DNA of 64,000 nt. Source: Brienomyrus brachyistius (taxonomy: Eukaryota; Chordata; Actinopteri; Osteoglossiformes; Mormyridae). The DNA lies in NCBI RefSeq assembly GCF_023856365.1, contig NC_064540.1, positions 8,888,691 to 8,952,690 of the forward strand, given 5' to 3'. The position numbers were made by a program, and so were the translations under genes. Below, piece after piece: positions 59,001 to 64,000 of the stretch (positions are counted from its first letter, which is position 1; the number at the start of each line of letters is the position of its first letter). The notes under the pieces are model-generated. The model did no database searches. It saw nothing but the letters and a program-made list of their open reading frames with translations, and was not told the DNA's origin.

Positions 59001-62000
59001 CCACTGATCGGCTTTAATTGCTTTGTTTTATTTTTGCGTTTCAGGCAAAACTACATAACACTTAAAGACACTACGGGCATGTAAATGGAGAACGAAATTA
59101 TAGTTATACCGAATCTCCTACACACAATACCAAGGTTACCAACTTTGGTCAGCTGACCGGAGTGAGACGTTCAATTCCCGTAAGATTTCTTTGCGCCAGC
59201 CTGAGAGTCTGAAAACACGTCACACCAGATGCATGAGAGATGGAAAACTGGGATATTCAGTCGAATCACATCAATTATGATGCTAAGTTAGTACTAAGTT
59301 AAAATATGTTCCGGACTTGTAACATGCACCCATGATTTGGAACAGTCAGCAGGCTGTCTCTGGCCACGCCCCCTACACTCGGTCCGGCCCCTGGCTTTTC
59401 CTGAATTCTGATTTCTTTAGATAAACATTGACTTCATTGATATTGTTATTGATTTATCGACAGACCATCATACGTTTTAGACGTTATAATAACAACACTC
59501 TATTGATCCCCAAAGAGAGAAATTCTCTCCTTGCCTGCCCCCTCTTACTGTCCATGATACACAAGCACATATGTAGAAAAACGTCAGCTTGGAAGCCAAG
59601 GCTGGACTTAACCTACTCCTTAGGGTTCAACTGGAAACTGCCCCATGGCCGAGCGGTCTCAACCCTCCTGCGCAGCGAAAATGGCCTTTCGAAGTAAGGG
59701 GTATTCTGTTCTCCCAAGTAAGGCGTGGGTTCGAATCCAACTTCCGACAAAAGTTCTTCAATCGCTACAGCACAATTTGAGCCACTGATCGGCTTTAATT
59801 GCTTTGTTTTATTTTTGCGTTTCAGGCAAAACTACATAACACTTAAAGACACTACGGGCATGTAAATGGAGAACGAAATTATAGTTATACCGAATCTCCT
59901 ACACACAATACCAAGGTTACCAACTTTGGTCAGCTGACCGGAGTGAGACGTTCAATTCCCGTAAGATTTCTTTGCGCCAGCCTGAGAGTCTGAAAACACG
60001 TCACACCAGATGCATGAGAGATGGAAAACTGGGATATTCAGTCGAATCACATCAATTTTGATGCTAAGTTAGTACTAAGTTAAAATATGTTCCGGACTTG
60101 TAACATGCACCCATGATTTGGAACAGTCAGCAGGCTGTCTCTGGCCACGCCCCCTACACTCGGTCCGGCCCCTGGCTTTTCCTGAATTCTGATTTCTTTA
60201 GATAAACATTGACTTCATTGATATTGTTATTGATTTATCGACAGACCATCATACGTTTTAGACGTTATAATAACAACACTCTATTGATCCCCAAAGAGAG
60301 AAATTCTCTCCTTGCCTGCCCCCTCTTACTGTCCATGATACACAAGCACATATGTAGAAAAACGTCAGCTTGGAAGCCAAGGCTGGACTTAACCTACTCC
60401 TTAGGGTTTAACTGGAAACTGCCCCATGGCCGAGCGGTCTCAACCCTCCTGCGCAGCGAAAATGGCCTTCCGAAGTAAGGGGTATTCTGTTCTCCCAAGT
60501 AAGGCGTGGGTTCGAATCCAACTTCCGACAAAAGTTCTTCAATCGCTACAGCACAATTTGAGCCACTGATCGGCTTTAATTGCTTTGTTTTATTTTTGCG
60601 TTTCAGGCAAAACTACATAACACTTAAAGACACTACGGGCATGTAAATGGAGAACGAAATTATAGTTATACCGAATCTCCTACACACAATACCAAGGTTA
60701 CCAACTTTGGTCAGCTGACCGGAGTGAGACGTTCAATTCCCGTAAGATTTCTTTGCGCCAGCCTGAGAGTCTGAAAACACGTCACACCAGATGCATGAGA
60801 GATGGAAAACTGGGATATTCAGTCGAATCACATCAATTATGATGCTAAGTTAGTACTAAGTTAAAATATGTTCCGGACTTGTAACATGCACCCATGATTT
60901 GGAACAGTCAGCAGGCTGTCTCTGGCCACGCCCCCTACACTCGGTCCGGCCCCTGGCTTTTCCTGAATTCTGATTTCTTTAGATAAACATTGACTTCATT
61001 GATATTGTTATTGATTTATCGACAGACCATCATACGTTTTAGACGTTATAATAACAACACTCTATTGATCCCCAAAGAGAGAAATTCTCTCCTTGCCTGC
61101 CCCCTCTTACTGTCCATGATACACAAGCACATATGTAGAAAAACGTCAGCTTGGAAGCCAAGGCTGGACTTAACCTACTCCTTAGGGTTCAACTGGAAAC
61201 TGCCCCATGGCCGAGCGGTCTCAACCCTCCTGCGCAGCGAAAATGGCCTTTCGAAGTAAGGGGTATTCTGTTCTCCCAAGTAAGGCGTGGGTTCGAATCC
61301 AACTTCCGACAAAAGTTCTTCAATCGCTACAGCACAATTTGAGCCACTGATCGGCTTTAATTGCTTTGTTTTATTTTTGCGTTTCAGGCAAAACTACATA
61401 ACACTTAAAGACACTACGGGCATGTAAATGGAGAACGAAATTATAGTTATACCGAATCTCCTACACACAATACCAAGGTTACCAACTTTGGTCAGCTGAC
61501 CGGAGTGAGACGTTCAATTCCCGTAAGATTTCTTTGCGCCAGCCTGAGAGTCTGAAAACACGTCCCACCAGATGCATGAGAGATGGAAAACTGGGATATT
61601 CAGTCGAATCACATCAATTATGATGCTAAGTTAGTACTAAGTTAAAATATGTTCCGGACTTGTAACATGCACCCATGATTTGGAACAGTCAGCAGGCTGT
61701 CTCTGGCCACGCCCCCTACACTCGGTCCGGCCCCTGGCTTTTCCTGAATTCTGATTTCTTTAGATAAACATTGACTTCATTGATATTGTTATTGATTTAT
61801 CGACAGACCATCATACGTTTTAGACGTTATAATAACAACACTCTATTGATCCCCAAAGAGAGAAATTCTCTCCTTGCCTGCCCCCTCTTACTGTCCATGA
61901 TACACAAGCACATATGTAGAAAAACGTCAGCTTGGAAGCCAAGGCTGGACTTAACCTACTCCTTAGGGTTCAACTGGAAACTGCCCCATGGCCGAGCGGT

Positions 62001-63884
62001 CTCAACCCTCCTGCGCAGCGAAAATGGCCTTTCGAAGTAAGGGGTATTCTGTTCTCCCAAGTAAGGCGTGGGTTCGAATCCAACTTCCGACAAAAGTTCT
62101 TCAATCGCTACAGCACAATTTGAGCCACTGATCGGCTTTAATTGCTTTGTTTTATTTTTGCGTTTCAGGCAAAACTACATAACACTTAAAGACACTACGG
62201 GCATGTAAATGGAGAACGAAATTATAGTTATACCGAATCTCCTACACACAATACCAAGGTTACCAACTTTGGTCAGCTGACCGGAGTGAGACGTTCAATT
62301 CCCGTAAGATTTCTTTGCGCCAGCCTGAGAGTCTGAAAACACGTCACACCAGATGCATGAGAGATGGAAAACTGGGATATTCAGTCGAATCACATCAATT
62401 ATGATGCTAAGTTAGTACTAAGTTAAAATATGTTCCGGACTTGTAACATGCACCCATGATTTGGAACAGTCAGCAGGCTGTCTCTGGCCACGCCCCCTAC
62501 ACTCGGTCCGGCCCCTGGCTTTTCCTGAATTCTGATTTCTTTAGATAAACATTGACTTCATTGATATTGTTATTGATTTATCGACAGACCATCATACGTT
62601 TTAGACGTTATAATAACAACACTCTATTGATCCCCAAAGAGAGAAATTCTCTCCTTGCCTGCCCCCTCTTACTGTCCATGATACACAAGCACATATGTAG
62701 AAAAACGTCAGCTTGGAAGCCAAGGCTGGACTTAACCTACTCCTTAGGGTTTAACTGGAAACTGCCCCATGGCCGAGCGGTCTCAACCCTCCTGCGCAGC
62801 GAAAATGGCCTTCCGAAGTAAGGGGTATTCTGTTCTCCCAAGTAAGGCGTGGGTTCGAATCCAACTTCCGACAAAAGTTCTTCAATCGCTACAGCACAAT
62901 TTGAGCCACTGATCGGCTTTAATTGCTTTGTTTTATTTTTGCGTTTCAGGCAAAACTACATAACACTTAAAGACACTACGGGCATGTAAATGGAGAACGA
63001 AATTATAGTTATACCGAATCTCCTACACACAATACCAAGGTTACCAACTTTGGTCAGCTGACCGGAGTGAGACGTTCAATTCCCGTAAGATTTCTTTGCG
63101 CCAGCCTGAGAGTCTGAAAACACGTCACACCAGATGCATGAGAGATGGAAAACTGGGATATTCAGTCGAATCACATCAATTATGATGCTAAGTTAGTACT
63201 AAGTTAAAATATGTTCCGGACTTGTAACATGCACCCATGATTTGGAACAGTCAGCAGGCTGTCTCTGGCCACGCCCCCTACACTCGGTCCGGCCCCTGGC
63301 TTTTCCTGAATTCTGATTTCTTTAGATAAACATTGACTTCATTGATATTGTTATTGATTTATCGACAGACCATCATACGTTTTAGACGTTATAATAACAA
63401 CACTCTATTGATCCCCAAAGAGAGAAATTCTCTCCTTGCCTGCCCCCTCTTACTGTCCATGATACACAAGCACATATGTAGAAAAACGTCAGCTTGGAAG
63501 CCAAGGCTGGACTTAACCTACTCCTTAGGGTTCAACTGGAAACTGCCCCATGGCCGAGCGGTCTCAACCCTCCTGCGCAGCGAAAATGGCCTTTCGAAGT
63601 AAGGGGTATTCTGTTCTCCCAAGTAAGGCGTGGGTTCGAATCCAACTTCCGACAAAAGTTCTTCAATCGCTACAGCACAATTTGAGCCACTGATCGGCTT
63701 TAATTGCTTTGTTTTATTTTTGCGTTTCAGGCAAAACTACATAACACTTAAAGACACTACGGGCATGTAAATGGAGAACGAAATTATAGTTATACCGAAT
63801 CTCCTACACACAATACCAAGGTTACCAACTTTGGTCAGCTGACCGGAGTGAGACGTTCAATTCCCGTAAGATTTCTTTGCGCCA
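56075..63884 (+). repeat. Five-unit higher-order repeat, two copies of 3905 bp
   Basis: Units 4-8 (56075-59979) and 9-13 (59980-63884) carry the same variants in the same order. Offset 24 (A to C) occurs only in units 6 and 11. Offset 79 is T in units 4 and 9 and A in the others. Offset 430 is T in units 4, 7, 9 and 12. Offset 491 is C in units 4, 7, 9 and 12. The partial unit 14 has A at offset 79, unlike units 4 and 9, so a third copy does not simply follow. Confidence 0.85.
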
Positions 63885-64000
63885 GCCTGAGAGTCTGAAA
63901 ACACGTCACACCAGATGCATGAGAGATGGAAAACTGGGATATTCAGTCGAATCACATCAATTATGATGCTAAGTTAGTACTAAGTTAAAATATGTTCCGG

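Larger units (their letters stand above)
53736..64000 (+). repeat. 781-bp tandem satellite array, 13 full units plus one partial, running off the window
   Basis: Units start with GCCTGAGAGTCTG at 53736, 54513, 55294, 56075, 56856, 57637, 58418, 59199, 59980, 60761, 61542, 62323, 63104 and 63885. Unit 1 is 777 bp (it lacks GATA in TTTAGATAAAC) and has several private differences. All later full units are exactly 781 bp and differ at a handful of sites. Each unit contains a TTTATTGATCCCC...GAAATTCTCTC segment resembling teleost interspersed repeats, a tRNA-Leu-like block, a T-rich stretch and a 12-bp palindrome GGTCAGCTGACC. The recurring 89- and 63-codon frames are not credible genes. Confidence 0.98.

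Noticed and set aside
53961..63685. Recurring 89- and 63-codon frames in the satellite as a multicopy gene family
   Set aside because: They overlap in different frames. The 63-codon frame is broken by a stop in units 4, 7, 9 and 12, and there is no splice or promoter context. They overlap the tRNA-like block.

Overview
The window is eukaryotic and almost certainly from a ray-finned fish. It carries three vertebrate genes split by GT-AG introns, a truncated CR1-type LINE, a Tc1/mariner relic, tRNA-derived SINEs, long (CA)n runs and many long C or G homopolymers. I cannot name the species. There are no bacterial operons, CRISPR arrays or prokaryotic elements.

Layout. (1) About 1-20.4 kb, minus strand: the central part of a FOXP-family forkhead gene, best matched to foxp4. 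Five coding exons are visible (polyglutamine region and C2H2 zinc finger). The forkhead exons lie off the left edge and the 5' coding exons are absent. The introns hold simple repeats, a 42-bp minisatellite and a palindromic MITE-like element. (2) 21001-21500: an assembly gap of exactly 500 N, between the foxp4 fragment and the next gene. (3) 22.1-38.9 kb, plus strand: a complete ncoa3 (steroid receptor coactivator-3) reading frame in 21 exons. It has bHLH, PAS, three LXXLL nuclear-receptor boxes, a CBP-binding region, a polyQ tract and the conserved terminal KYC exon. A fish-specific-looking Gln-Met-Asn repeat is encoded in one exon. (4) 38.9-43.4 kb: ncoa3 3' UTR, a Tc1/mariner copy with recognisable inverted ends and TA target duplication, then a duplicated GC-rich promoter block. 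(5) 43.5-49.7 kb, plus strand: a complete hm13 (signal peptide peptidase) frame in 12 exons, with both catalytic aspartate motifs, the PAL motif and a C-terminal KKXX signal. One intron has a GC donor. (6) 49.7-53.7 kb: hm13 downstream region with SINE and telomere-like fragments. (7) 53.7 kb to the window end: a tandem satellite with an exact 781-bp period, 13 full units plus a partial one. Each unit carries intact tRNA-type A and B boxes within a decayed tRNA-Leu-like sequence. Diagnostic variants show a five-unit higher-order repeat of 3905 bp.

The three genes have no shared pathway that the sequence shows. foxp4 is a transcription factor, ncoa3 a nuclear receptor coactivator and hm13 an ER intramembrane protease. 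The most unusual object is the 781-bp satellite with Pol III-like internal promoters and a higher-order structure. The possible scaffold join at the N gap is the main caution for interpreting gene order.
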